This document shows positions 35,401 through 47,400 of a stretch of DNA of 64,000 nucleotides, piece after piece. The position numbers and the translations under genes were made by a program. Numbering within the stretch: the first letter of the stretch is position 1; the number at the start of each line of letters is the position of its first letter. The notes under the pieces were generated by a model that was not told the DNA's origin, did no database searches, and worked only from the letters and a program-made list of their open reading frames with translations. Location of the stretch: contig NC_077232.1 of the NCBI RefSeq assembly GCF_027887165.1, forward strand, positions 16,627,255-16,691,254. The letters are read 5' to 3'. This stretch comes from Monodelphis domestica. Its lineage: Eukaryota; Chordata; Mammalia; Didelphimorphia; Didelphidae.

Positions 35401-38400
35401 TCCTACTTTGTTTTCCAGAACTCTTCCCTTTTGGGCCACCCATTTCCTCCCAGTGTCACACCTGTTCTCAGCCCCATTCAGAGAGCACAGCTTCTAGGAG
35501 GAGCACAGGTAAGGCTGTGTGTGTCTATCCTTGTCTTGCTAGTTCAGGCTTCTCACTTTATTTTCTTTTTTTAATTTTTTTTAAACCCTTACCTTCCATC
35601 TGGAAATCAATACTATGTATTGGTTCCAAGGCAGAAGAGTGGTAAGGGCTAGGCAATGGGGATCAAGTGACTTGCCCAGGGTCACACAGCTGGGAAGTGT
35701 CTGAGGTCAGATTTGAACCCAGGACCTCACATCTCTAGGCTTAGCTCTCAATCCACTGAGCTACCCAGCTGCCCCCTCACTTTCTTTTCTAAGGAGATAC
35801 TATTTGGTTTTTGTTACTACTCAGTCACTGCTTAGCATATTCTCTGCTTTGCTTTTCCCAGTGAAGGTATCGATGAAGAGAATGTTGGCTCTTTGGTGGA
35901 TAGAAGTGTACTGATTGACCGGTATAAGGTCCTTTGTAGCTAAATTGAAGTTTTTGTCCCTTCTTGTGCCTGCAGCCTGGACGTATGTCTCCTAGCCAAT
36001 TTGCTCGTCTCTCCGGATTTGTGAGCAGTCCCCTTGCTTCCATGAATCCCAAGTTGCTTCAAGGACGGGTTGCGCAGATGATTCCCCAAGCTCCTGGCTT
36101 CCGTGCCTTCTTTGGCGCACCTCCACCAGCTACACCACCCCCAGCACAACAGCATCCCTCCTGCCCAGGACCTCACCTGCAAAACCTAAGGTAACTAAAA
36201 TATTTCATCTTGGTTGAGTATGTCACCATAGAATCTAGAAACCCCAGATTTGTAGCCTAGTAAGAGCTGATGAACCCCAAGTTTTAGGACTAGCTTCTAA
36301 GTTAAAGACCCAAAGTTTGTACTTGTTCCCTGTTCCTGTGAGAATCCATCCTGAAGGGCATCTCAGGCTTGCTATTTCAGACTAAAAAATGGACCCCAAG
36401 GTAAAGACAGTCCACTTGAGGTGGGGCTAAGCCCAAACTGAATGACTCTAGCACAGTAGGCAGTGCATCAGTCTCAAAAGCTGAAGGTCCCAAGTTCGAT
36501 CCTCAGAAGGAGGTTATGATATATTGGAAGAGGCTTCTGGAAACAAGGAGAATCAGTCGGTTTGGGCTTAGCCTCCACCTCAAGTGAATTGTCTTTACCT
36601 TGGGGTCCATTATTCAGTCTGAAACAGCTAGCCTGGGATTCCCTTCAGGGTGGATTCTCACAGGGACAGGGAACAAGTACAAACTTTGGGTCTTCAACTT
36701 AGAAGCTAGTCCTAAAACTTGGGGGTCATCAGATCTTACTAGGCTACAAGTTTGGGTTTTCCAAGTTCCATGTTGACAAGTATAACATATATATGAGCAT
36801 CAAAGATGCTCATTGCATTTTTCGGGGTTGAAAGGGTATAACAGTCTCACTTGCACTTAGGACTGTTTCTAGAATGAGAAATTTAGCCAGAAAAATACAT
36901 ACCCTTCTAGCACTTCACTTAAGTGTCAGGACTGCCTTTAGGAGATGAGTATGTGTGATTTAAACTGCCAGGGTCTTGCTTTTTGGGTGCTTTGATATCA
37001 CTTCACAACCAGGTCTCCTGAAGTAAATGAAGACTTATAACTCTGCCTTAAAATGATGTCCCCTTAGAAATGTGAACTAGTTAACCACCTATCAGCTGAG
37101 TGAAGAGCTTGCTGGAGAAATGACTAGCTGGACACAAGAGTACTTCCTATCACTTGGATGATTCAGGGAAGCTATTTTTGTTTTTTCCATAGACCTCCGT
37201 CCCAGATGTTTAGACCAGATACGACTCACCTTCACCCACAGCACCGTCGACTCTTACATCAGAGACAGCAACAGAATAGAAAGTGAGTACCAGGTTCTTC
37301 TGAATTTGGAGGATGTTAATAGAAGAGATATTTCTACTTTACACTGATTGTTTTGACACCTGGTGAAATGCTTTTGTGGACTTGGTTGATCAAATAACAA
37401 CAGAGATAGTACTAAAAATCATCACCCTGACATAGCAGTTTAAGCTTTACATAGTACATTACGTGTGCAAGCTCATTAGATACTTACAACTCTGTAAGGC
37501 AGGTGCTGTTGTTATCCCCATTTTTCAGATGAAGAAATTGAAGCAAACCAAGCTTGAATGACTGTCGAGGTCACATACCTAGTTGAGGCCAGGTTTTAAC
37601 TCAGACTTCCTGAAAAAAACCGTTTTTCTCTTTTGTGCATCTACAAAGAAAAGGAGGGGAAAGCATTGAGGAAAGGAGGAAGTCCAACATGTTCACCTGG
37701 ACAGTACAATATAGGACAGTAATATTGTTATTGGCCCAGGTATAAACATACCGTGGGGCATAGTGGGAGTGCTCATGGGTTCTGAGATCTGGGCTCAAAT
37801 GTTGGTTGCAGCACATTTTAGTTGTGTGACCAAAAAAGGCAGATCATTTAACCCCCAGAGACTCATTTTCCTCAATTACATAAGAATCTGATATTACTTA
37901 TGCCACCTACCTTGCAGAACTTTTGTAAGATGAGTGCTCTGAAAATCTTCAAGGACTCGTCTTCTCATAAGAGTGCTGAGCAAGAAATTGGATGAGCTTA
38001 GGAAATTTGTTCAGTTATTTGGAAGAAATATTCTTTGTAAATTTGAATTTTCAGAATTATCATTAAGTAGCATAAGCCTCATCTCTCATCTCCATAAGTC
38101 TTAGTACTAAACTGACATATCTGAGGCTTTTACACTGTTCACTGTTGGCTTAGCTCTGTTTCTGGCCTTTCTGGAACCTTGCTCACATGACTTTCATTTC
38201 TTCCTGCCTGCTGGATCTTTGTCACCTTCTTGCTTTCGCTGGAGTTTCCTTTCTTGCTGGCATTGCCATGGACCCAAAAGAACAAAGAGTATTATCTATA
38301 AAAGTGAATCTTCATTTATGCAAGTTCACATGTTACTTTCAAAACTACCCTGCTTTTCCATGCTCTCTTCTGAACTTTCTTCTGTTCCCTTCTGTGCATG

Positions 38401-41400
38401 TGTGACAGTGTTTCAACCCTCCTCCAATTAAAAAACCAAGAGAAAGAAGATAACCAAAAAAGCCTTGGCTAAGACTTCTGAATCCACACAGTAGCAATGG
38501 CCAAAGTTGGGGGGGGCGGTTGGGGGGCTCTTTCTGCACCTTGTGTCATCACCTCTCTGAAGCTTTGTCCTGGTGCCTTCCTATGTTTGCTCATTGCTTT
38601 GATTGAAGTTCTTAAACCGGTCCAAGATGATTTTCTTTAAAATATTTCCCTTGTATAAATTGTTCTGATTCTGTTCACTCTGTATCAGTTCGTACTATTC
38701 AGTGTTTTCTGAAATGATCTCATTATTTCTCATGGCACAATAAATCTCATCACAATCACATACCATGATGATTTCAATCATTCCCTAACTGATGGGGAAT
38801 TCCTCTGCCCACCCCCTCTTTTAGTATCCCTTTCAGGATTAAGAAGTTTTGGGGGGTTTTTTGTGGCTATTCCATTCCTTATATGTTCCTCCCTCTTATA
38901 GTACACACACACACTCTCTCTCTTCCCCCCTCCCCCATCTCTCCCTCTCTCATTTTCCTGTTGAATTAATATATTTCTTTTTTTTTTTTTAAACCCTTAC
39001 CTTCCCTCTTGGAGTCAGTACTGTGTATTGGCTCCAAGGCAGAAGAGTGGTAAGGGCTAGGCAATGGGGGTCAAGTGACTTGCCCAGGGTCACACAGCTG
39101 GGAAGTGTCTGAGGTCAAATTTGAACCCAGGACCTCCCATCTCTAGACCTGGTTCTCAATCCACTGAGCTACCCAGCTGCCTCCCAAATTAATATATTTC
39201 TACAACAAATTGTGTGTTGTGTTTAACCTTCTTGTTTCTGTTTCAGATAAGAGTGAGATTTATCTGGTTTTACTTCTCCACAACTCCTTCCTCTGTGTTT
39301 GCAAATTCTTCTCACACACCTCAACTATGAAAAATAGCAAGTTATGTTCCTTTCTTCCTCCTTACTATTCTAATTAACTCTTCCTTCTCTTTCCTCTTTT
39401 TTAAAACCCTCAGAACAGAAGCCATCCCTATGTCTTCTGTTAAGGTTCTTCTGATGGGACACTTCTTTATTCTCCTTCATTAGAACATTAGCTCTAAATC
39501 AACATATAGCCCCTTTCAGTTGCTCAAATAAATTTCCCTTTCCTAGGTTTCTCCAAACTCTTGTGTTTATATTTCAGAATTCTTGCTTAGCTTTGGTCTT
39601 TTCATCAGAAATTTTTGGAAGTCTTTTATTCTATTAAAGTTCACTTTTCCCTTATAGAATTATACTCAGTTTTGCAAGGTAACTTATCCTTGATTATCTC
39701 TTTTGTCCTTATATTTTTTGGAAATTTTGGATTTTGGCTATGATATTCTAGAACTTTTCCTCTTGACTCTTAAGTTTTTGGGGGGGAGATGATCAATGGA
39801 TTCTCTCTTATCTTCACTTTGCCTTCCTAAATAGACTTAGGGCATAATTTCTTTTTACAAATAACCCTTACCTTCCATCTTAGAATCAATACTATTTATT
39901 TGTTCCAGGGCAGAAGAGCAGTGTGGGCTAGGCAATGGGGTTAAGTGACTTGCCCAGGGTCACACAGCTGGGAAGTGTCTGAAGTCAGATTCGAACCTAG
40001 GACCTCCCATCTCTAGGCCTGGCTCTCAATCCACTGATCTACCCAGCTTCCCCCTCCCTCCCCCATTACATTTTAATCTGGTTTGGTTGTGCTGGGGAGA
40101 GTTGTTGGTAGGGTTCAATTCAATTAAATTCAACAAGCAAATTTATTAAACACCTATTATGTGCCAGGCACTATGGGAGGCGCTGGAGATACGAAAACAA
40201 AAACATAATTGCTCACATGCTCCAAGAACTTACATTCTACATAAGTCTAGTATGCTTGCTCCATAATGGGTGCTTCATAAATGTTTTTCAGTCATTTTAT
40301 TGAGGAGAGAAAACCCACACCCAGAAAAATATGAAATAGCAGCAAAGCAAAAACAAAGCAATCTCTTCACAGCCTATTTCACTTCATTGCCCTTTTCTCC
40401 TTTCATATAATTATCCCCCTACTTCAGGCCCTCATTACCTCTCACTTGGACTATTGCAGTGGTCTACTGATTGGTCTTCCTACCTTAATTCTCTCCCCTC
40501 TTTGATCAATTCTCCACACAGCTACCAGACTGATATTCCTAAAGCACAGATCTGAATTTATTACCTCTCTTCGTTTTGTCTCTAGGATATAATACTGACT
40601 CCCCTGTTTAGTTCTTAAAGCCTCTCCTAATTTGACTTGAGCTTATCTTTCCAGGTTTCTCTCATATAATTTTCCTCCATGCAGTCTATGTTCCAGCTAG
40701 GTTGACCTTCTTTTCTTTCATCTCTATCTTTGCATTGGCCATCCTCCATTTTTGGAATGTTCTCTCCTTACCTCAACTTATTAGAATCTCTAGTTAACTT
40801 CAAAGCTCAGCTCAAATAACACCTTCTATGGGAAGTCTTATCTTTATCCTGCTAGGGCTCCCTCAAAAATTTTGCGTGTATATTTATACACATGATGTTC
40901 CTCTTCCAAATATAATAGTGTATGTTCCTTAACAACAGGGCTTTTTTTTTTGGTCTTTGGTCCTCAGTGTGAACATATCTGGTAATCTGGTATATAGTAG
41001 GTGCTTAACATATACTGATTAAATGAACTTGTGATCACGGACTTGAAGGCTCTCTACCTATTGTGCCTCATACATTTTTGTATTTCTTCCTCTCTTTTCT
41101 TTCTTCATAACGGTTCGGTTCCAATGCAGAAGAACAGTAAGGGCTAGGCAACTGGAGTTAAGTGACTTGGCCAGGGTCATACAGCTAGGAAGTGTCTGAG
41201 ACCAAATCAGTACATCTGTCTCCAGGCTTGACTATCTGAGCCACATAGTTGCCTTTGTGTATTTTTCTTGATCAGTCAGATCATCCTATGTGCTAATGGC
41301 CATTTAACTTTTCCTACTTCCATCCTTGACCTTTTACACATTCTGTTCACACATTTGTCAAATCACATTTTTATCTTCCAAAATACTTCTCCAATTATTT

Positions 41401-44400
41401 GGCTACATTTCCCCCTTTATTTGAAATGAGTATGGCTGTGGTTCAATACGTACTATGATATTTATGTATATGTGTTATTTTGTACTATATTCTTAATAAG
41501 TATTCCATATGCATTGTTAACCAACTGTAATGGTTTGGGTCTTAAGACCAAGCATAATCTTATGGCCAAGTGACAGGTTTTATGACTTGTCAAAGTCCTT
41601 GCTGGTCATACATTTCAGTGAGTAATACAGTATTTAGGTGCTTAAAGAACCTTAATTTTGAAATTTTCTTCTGAATTTATCACAAAGTTTTGGAGTGAGT
41701 TGCCAGAAGATATCACCTCCCTTTTATCAGAAGGATAGTGGAGACTTGAGTTGGAAAGAAGCATTAATAAGTTCAATACTAGGGCTCATGGTAGGCGTCA
41801 AGTATGCTAAAACAAATGAGTCATTGTTGCTCTCCAGGAACTGATATTCTCCTGGTTCACATAATAGTGAGTGGCAGATAGACTGCCCAGACTCAGTTTC
41901 CAAACATTTTTCTCTTTATTGCCTATACTTATTAACATCTTTTAAAAATATGTATAATGCAATTATATTCTTTAATTTGTACTTTATTTCTCTTTAGGGG
42001 TTTATTCTCACTGCCAGAGAGGAAAATATTATTTTTATATATACATTTTAAAATTTATTTTGAACATTCTTTTCTTTTTTAAATTTTGAGTTCCCAATTA
42101 TCTCCCTCCCTCCCATCAGAAGGCAAACAAGATGATATAATTTATACATGTGAAATCATGTAAAACATATTTCCATATTTGCCATATTTCAAAAAAAAGA
42201 CAAAAAAAACAAATTTGAGTGAGAAAGTTAGACTTAAATTTGCATTCATAGTCATCATTTCTTTCTCTGATAGTGAATTATATTTTTTTTGTCATGTGCC
42301 CTTGGAATTATATTGGATAGTTGCATTGATCCAAATAGCCAAATCTTTCGGTTGAATGTCCTTATAACATTTGTTACTGTCCACAACACTTTCTCAGTTC
42401 TCATTCATTTTGCATTGGTTTATCTAGATCTTGCCATGTTACAGCACCGTAATATCCTATCACAATCAAATATCATAACTCATTCAACTATTCCCCAATT
42501 ACTAGCATCCTCTCAATTTCCAGTTGTTGGCTCCCACAAAAAGCTGTCCTTTTCCTTTTTTCTTGATCTCTTTGTGATATAAACCCAAAAGTGATATTGC
42601 TGGGTCAAAGGGCATGCATACTTTGATGTCCCTTTGAGTGTTATTCCAAATTGTTCTCCAGAATAGTTGGACTAGTTCACTACTCCACCAACGGTCCATC
42701 AGTGTAACTATTTTTCCTAGAGAGAAAAATGTTTCTTTTTTTACTTCCTAAATTTCACAGCCATCAATCTTGTTAAAGTTGCTAATCATAGTAAATATAT
42801 AAATCAGTATAATATTCTTGTTTTGAAATAGAGTTGATAGTTCCTTAAGCATTAACACTGGCATTCCGTATGTTTCTTATGCAGTTATGACAGGACTGTT
42901 AAAAAATGATAATATGGGGGCAGCTGGGTGGCTCAGTGGATTGAGAGCCAGGCCTAGAGACGGGAGGTCCTAGGTTCAAATCTGGCTTCAGACACTTCCC
43001 AGCTGTGTGACCCTGGGCAAGTCACTTGACCCCCATTGCCTAGCCCTTACCACTCTTCTGCCTTGGAGCCAATACACAGTATTGACTCCAAGACGGAAGG
43101 TAAGGGTTTAAAAAAATGATAATATAATTCTTATCTATAGATACAAAAAAGAGGAAATAACTAATTTTTGTCAGGCTACTTAGGAACCTGGACTAGAGTT
43201 AAGTCAGACTTTTCAAAGTAAATCTCATTTTGCAAATCTTTTTTCACTAGATTCTGGACTGTCTTTTGTTGATCATTTTAACTTAGATATTATACTTTTG
43301 AATTTGCAGTAACTAAATCCTTTTTCAGCTTTCACATTCACATAAAGTTAGGCCATGAGCCAACCCTTATTTTTCTTATAACTGTAAAATGAAGAAACTG
43401 GATATGAAGATCATCAAAGATCCTTCAGGTTCTAAAATTGTCCAAGTATTTTACATTCTTACCTTTAAAGGAATGCAAAGAATTTTCTGCTTATATCTAT
43501 TTCTTTGCATTGTGCAGCCATCTCCCTTAAATTATGACTTAATTACATATCCTACCTAAAAACATTTTTTAAAATTGTACTGTTTACTTTCATGTTATTA
43601 AAAAGGTATATTAATAGCATCAAAACAAGGCAAGGTTCCTATCATTCCCAAATCTATGAGTGAATTGAGTATGTCTTCTTTTCCTTAGTCAACATCGAGG
43701 TATAAATGGTGCAGCTGGGGATAGAGGTCACCGGAGCAACAATCAGGAACAGCTACGAAAGGACCCATATGCCAACCTTATGTTACAACGAGAAAAGGAT
43801 TGGGTTTCGAAGATCCAAATGATGCAGTTACAAAGCACTGATCCCTACCTAGATGATTTTTATTACCAGGTACATACTTTCTGCTGATTTTTTGTATGCT
43901 CTTTGGTTTTAAATACTTAAATGAATTTGTGATTTTTATTGCTGCAGGACTCCTTGATGCCTTCTCATCCTGTAAGATTCTTGCTCTTATACCCCAAACA
44001 CTCTATAGTAGATCTATCCAGTACTCTAGAGACCTTCTACATATTTATTTTAATTTACTCTTGATACCACAATAAACACCTTCATTCTTTTGTTTGTTTG
44101 TTTGTTTGTTTGGTGATAGCACCAAATTTGGTCGATTTTGAACATTATTCCCTGGTTACAAAAATCATTTTCTATTCCTCCCTTCGCCCCTCCCATAGCC
44201 GACGTACAATTCCACTGGGTATTACATGTGTCTTTGATCAGAATCCATTTCCATATTGTTGGTATTTGCATTAGGATGTTCATTCAGAATCTACATCCCC
44301 AACCATGTCCCCCTTAACCCATGCAATCAAATGGTTGTTTTTTCTTTGGTGTTTTTACTCCCACAGTTTTTCCTCTGAATGTGAATAGTGTTCTTTCTCA

Positions 44401-47400
44401 TAGATCCCTCCAGGTTGTTGTAAGGATAATTTTAGGGTTGTGTTCAGGATCACTGCATTGCCACCAGTGGAGAAGTCCATTACATTCGATTGTACCACAG
44501 TGTATTGGTCTCTGTGTACATTGTTCTCCTGGTTCTACTCCTTTCGCTCTGCATCACTTCCTGGAGGTTGTTCCAGTTCACATGGAATTCCTCCACTTTA
44601 TTATTCCTTTGAGCACAATAGTATTCCATCACCAACAAGTACCACAATTTGTTCAGCCATTCTGTAATTGAAGGACATCCCCTCATTTTCCAATTTTTGG
44701 CCACCACAAAGGGTGCAGCTATGAATACTCTTGTCTTTTTCCTTATTATCTCTTTTGGTTATAAACCCAGCAGTGCTATGGCTGGATCAAAGGGCAGATG
44801 CCTTTGGGCATAGTTCCAAATTGCCCTCCAAAATGGTTGGATCAATTCACAACTCCACCAGCAATGAATTAATGTCCCAACTTTGCCACATCCCCTCCAA
44901 CATTCATTACTTTCCTTTGCTGTCATGTTTGTTTTGATTTGTATCTGATTATAAGAGATTTAGAGCACTTTTTCATGTGCTTATTAATAGTTTTGATTTC
45001 TTTGACTGAAAATTGCCTATACATGCCCCTTGCCCATTTATCAATTAGAGAATGGCTTGATTTTTTTGTACAATTAATTTAGCTCTTTGTAAATTTGAGT
45101 AATTAGACCTTTATCAGAGATTTTTGTTATGAAGATTGTTTCCCAGTTTGTAATTTCCCTTTTTATCCTTCATTCTTTCTACACTGCTGAATCACCTCCT
45201 TCCAAATATATATTTCTCAGGCAATACTTTTCTTTTATAGCCCCATTCAAAAACAAGTGTCAGTGGAATTTTCTTTTGAAATCCCAAACTGTCTCAAGAC
45301 TTGGTAAATTCTGTTCTTCATGCTGAATGCTGATGTCTATTAGTCCTTGTAATGCAATGGAATTTTTTGGGTGCACATTTCAATTATTTTCAGTAGTCCT
45401 TTTCAGTTTAATATATCAGATCCCTTCTGCATTATCTTTGCTCATCAGTATGGTTCATCCTTTAGATTACTCAACTTATTTGAAGAATCAGACTTTTGTT
45501 CTAGTAAGTGCCTGTCTTCCACTTCACATTCCTTAATCCTTATCCACCTCAACCCTACCTCTGTTGTGTCCCACTTTGTTCTTACCCTTTGCCTTCTACA
45601 ATTCCCTCCTTCCTTGTTTAATAGACTTTTCTGTATTTCAGTACTCTTCCTTTTGTGCCTCTCCTATCTGCTTCTTGCAGAGACTTGGGTCCCCATAGAT
45701 GACACCACATCCCTGACCACTCCCTTCAGCACTATATACACTTCCTTATATACCCCCTTGCCCATTGGTTTTAGGAGAGTTGGAATACTTCACACTCCCC
45801 AGGCCCACTTCTAGAATCTCTCTTGACACATCAGCTCCTTCCATCCATATATATATTATGGACTCCAAATCCTAATGGAAGTTGTCATCTATGTCATTCA
45901 GGATTCTTTATCAAGACGTTCAGGACCAGAAAGGGCTTTTTTACTAGAGACTTTGGCATATGTTGATGAAGCTCCATACTCCTCAGGCTTTTTTAGGTAC
46001 CATGAATGACCTCTATTCCACTTGACCTTTTACTTCACTACCACTCATGTATATTCCATTTCTACCACTAAAACCTCCAAAGAAATGTTTTCTATCTTAT
46101 TGGCCTATCATTCAATACTTCCCTATTCGTCACCTCTCCTAAACTTATTTATCATCCAGTACTTCTCTCCTCTCTACCATTGTTCTTGTTCTTTCTTTAC
46201 TTTTTTCCCTTTCTCAGTTTCTACCTTGTGATTTCAGCTCTATTGTACTCTAATCTCAAGTCCATCCTCTCTTGTCTTGTCAGTGTTCATAACCATGCCA
46301 GACTCTAGTGTAAAAATACTCCTGCCATCTTCTCCACTCCTGTTCATATGATGCTGAATGAACTTGGAGGGAATCATTCAACCAAACCGACCAGGTCCAC
46401 TACAGATATATATTTGCTAATGTCAAATGGTCCTCAGTCTTCATCTTTCTTAACCTCTGTGGCATTCAACATTGTTGACCACCTTGTCTTCTTGGTTGGA
46501 TACTCTCTTTTCTTTGTGTTTACATGATACAGCATTTTTCTTGGCTTTCCTTTTACCTGTCTGGCCTCTTCTCAGTCTCTTGTTTGGTAATGCATATCAT
46601 GTCCCTCAACTATTGGCTAGATCCCCAGACTTTGTTCTAAACCCTTTTCTTTTTCTTCACTCTCAGTTTGTGTCCTTAAAAGCTCCCATGGACTTAATTA
46701 TCATCTTCGTGCAGATGACTTCCAGATCTGTGTTTCTAGCCTTACTCATTCCTGAACCCAAATCTTCAACTACTTATTGGATATTTCAAATGAGATGATT
46801 TCTTAAACTCATTATATGCAAAAGAGAATTCTTGATCTTTTCCCCAAAACTCACTCTTCACCCTAATTTCCCTATTTCTGTCAAGGGCACCATGATCCAA
46901 TTGTGTACTGAGGGTTTGAAACATTGATGTTACCATGAACTCTTCACTGCTCTTCAACCCACATATCCAGTCAGTTGCCAGGTCTTGTCATTTCTTCCTC
47001 TACAATATTTCTGACATCTGTCCCCTTCTTTCCATTCAAACAATCACCACCCCACTTCAGGCCTTCATTGTCGTTTGTGTGGACTACTGAAGCTACATCC
47101 TGATTTGTCTCAGTGTTTCCAGTCTCTCACTACTGCAATCCATCTTGCACATAGCTACCAAAGTGATTTTTCTAAAGGTCCAATTTGAGCATATATTCAC
47201 TTATTTCAGTCATGTCTGACTCTTATGACCCCATTTTGGGATTTTCTTGGCAAAGCTCCTAGAGTGGTTTGCCATTTCCTTTTCCCCAGTTCATTTTACA
47301 GATGAAGAACTGAGGCATACAAGCTGAAGAGTCTTGCCAAGTGTCTGAGGCCAGTTTTCAACTCAGGAAGATGAGTCTTCCTGATTTCAAGTTGCTGTAG

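Larger units (their letters stand above)
37283..43688. other. PATL1 intron 9 (6.4 kb)
   Basis: Contains an antisense MIR (about 37435-37610), a THER-like SINE (about 37750-37975) and an antisense L1 piece (38637-38860). It also holds the SINE, hAT, L2 and L1 elements listed separately. 38000-38630 and 41260-42020 have nothing assignable. Confidence 0.5.

Noticed and set aside
36444..36513. Functional tRNA gene
   Set aside because: The anticodon reads CAA in a Met-type body, an acceptor base is missing and the acceptor stem pairs poorly. It lies inside an integrated palindrome.
45371..45814. 147-codon open frame in intron 10
   Set aside because: Pyrimidine-rich low-complexity translation with no recognisable family; no start context or splice signals.
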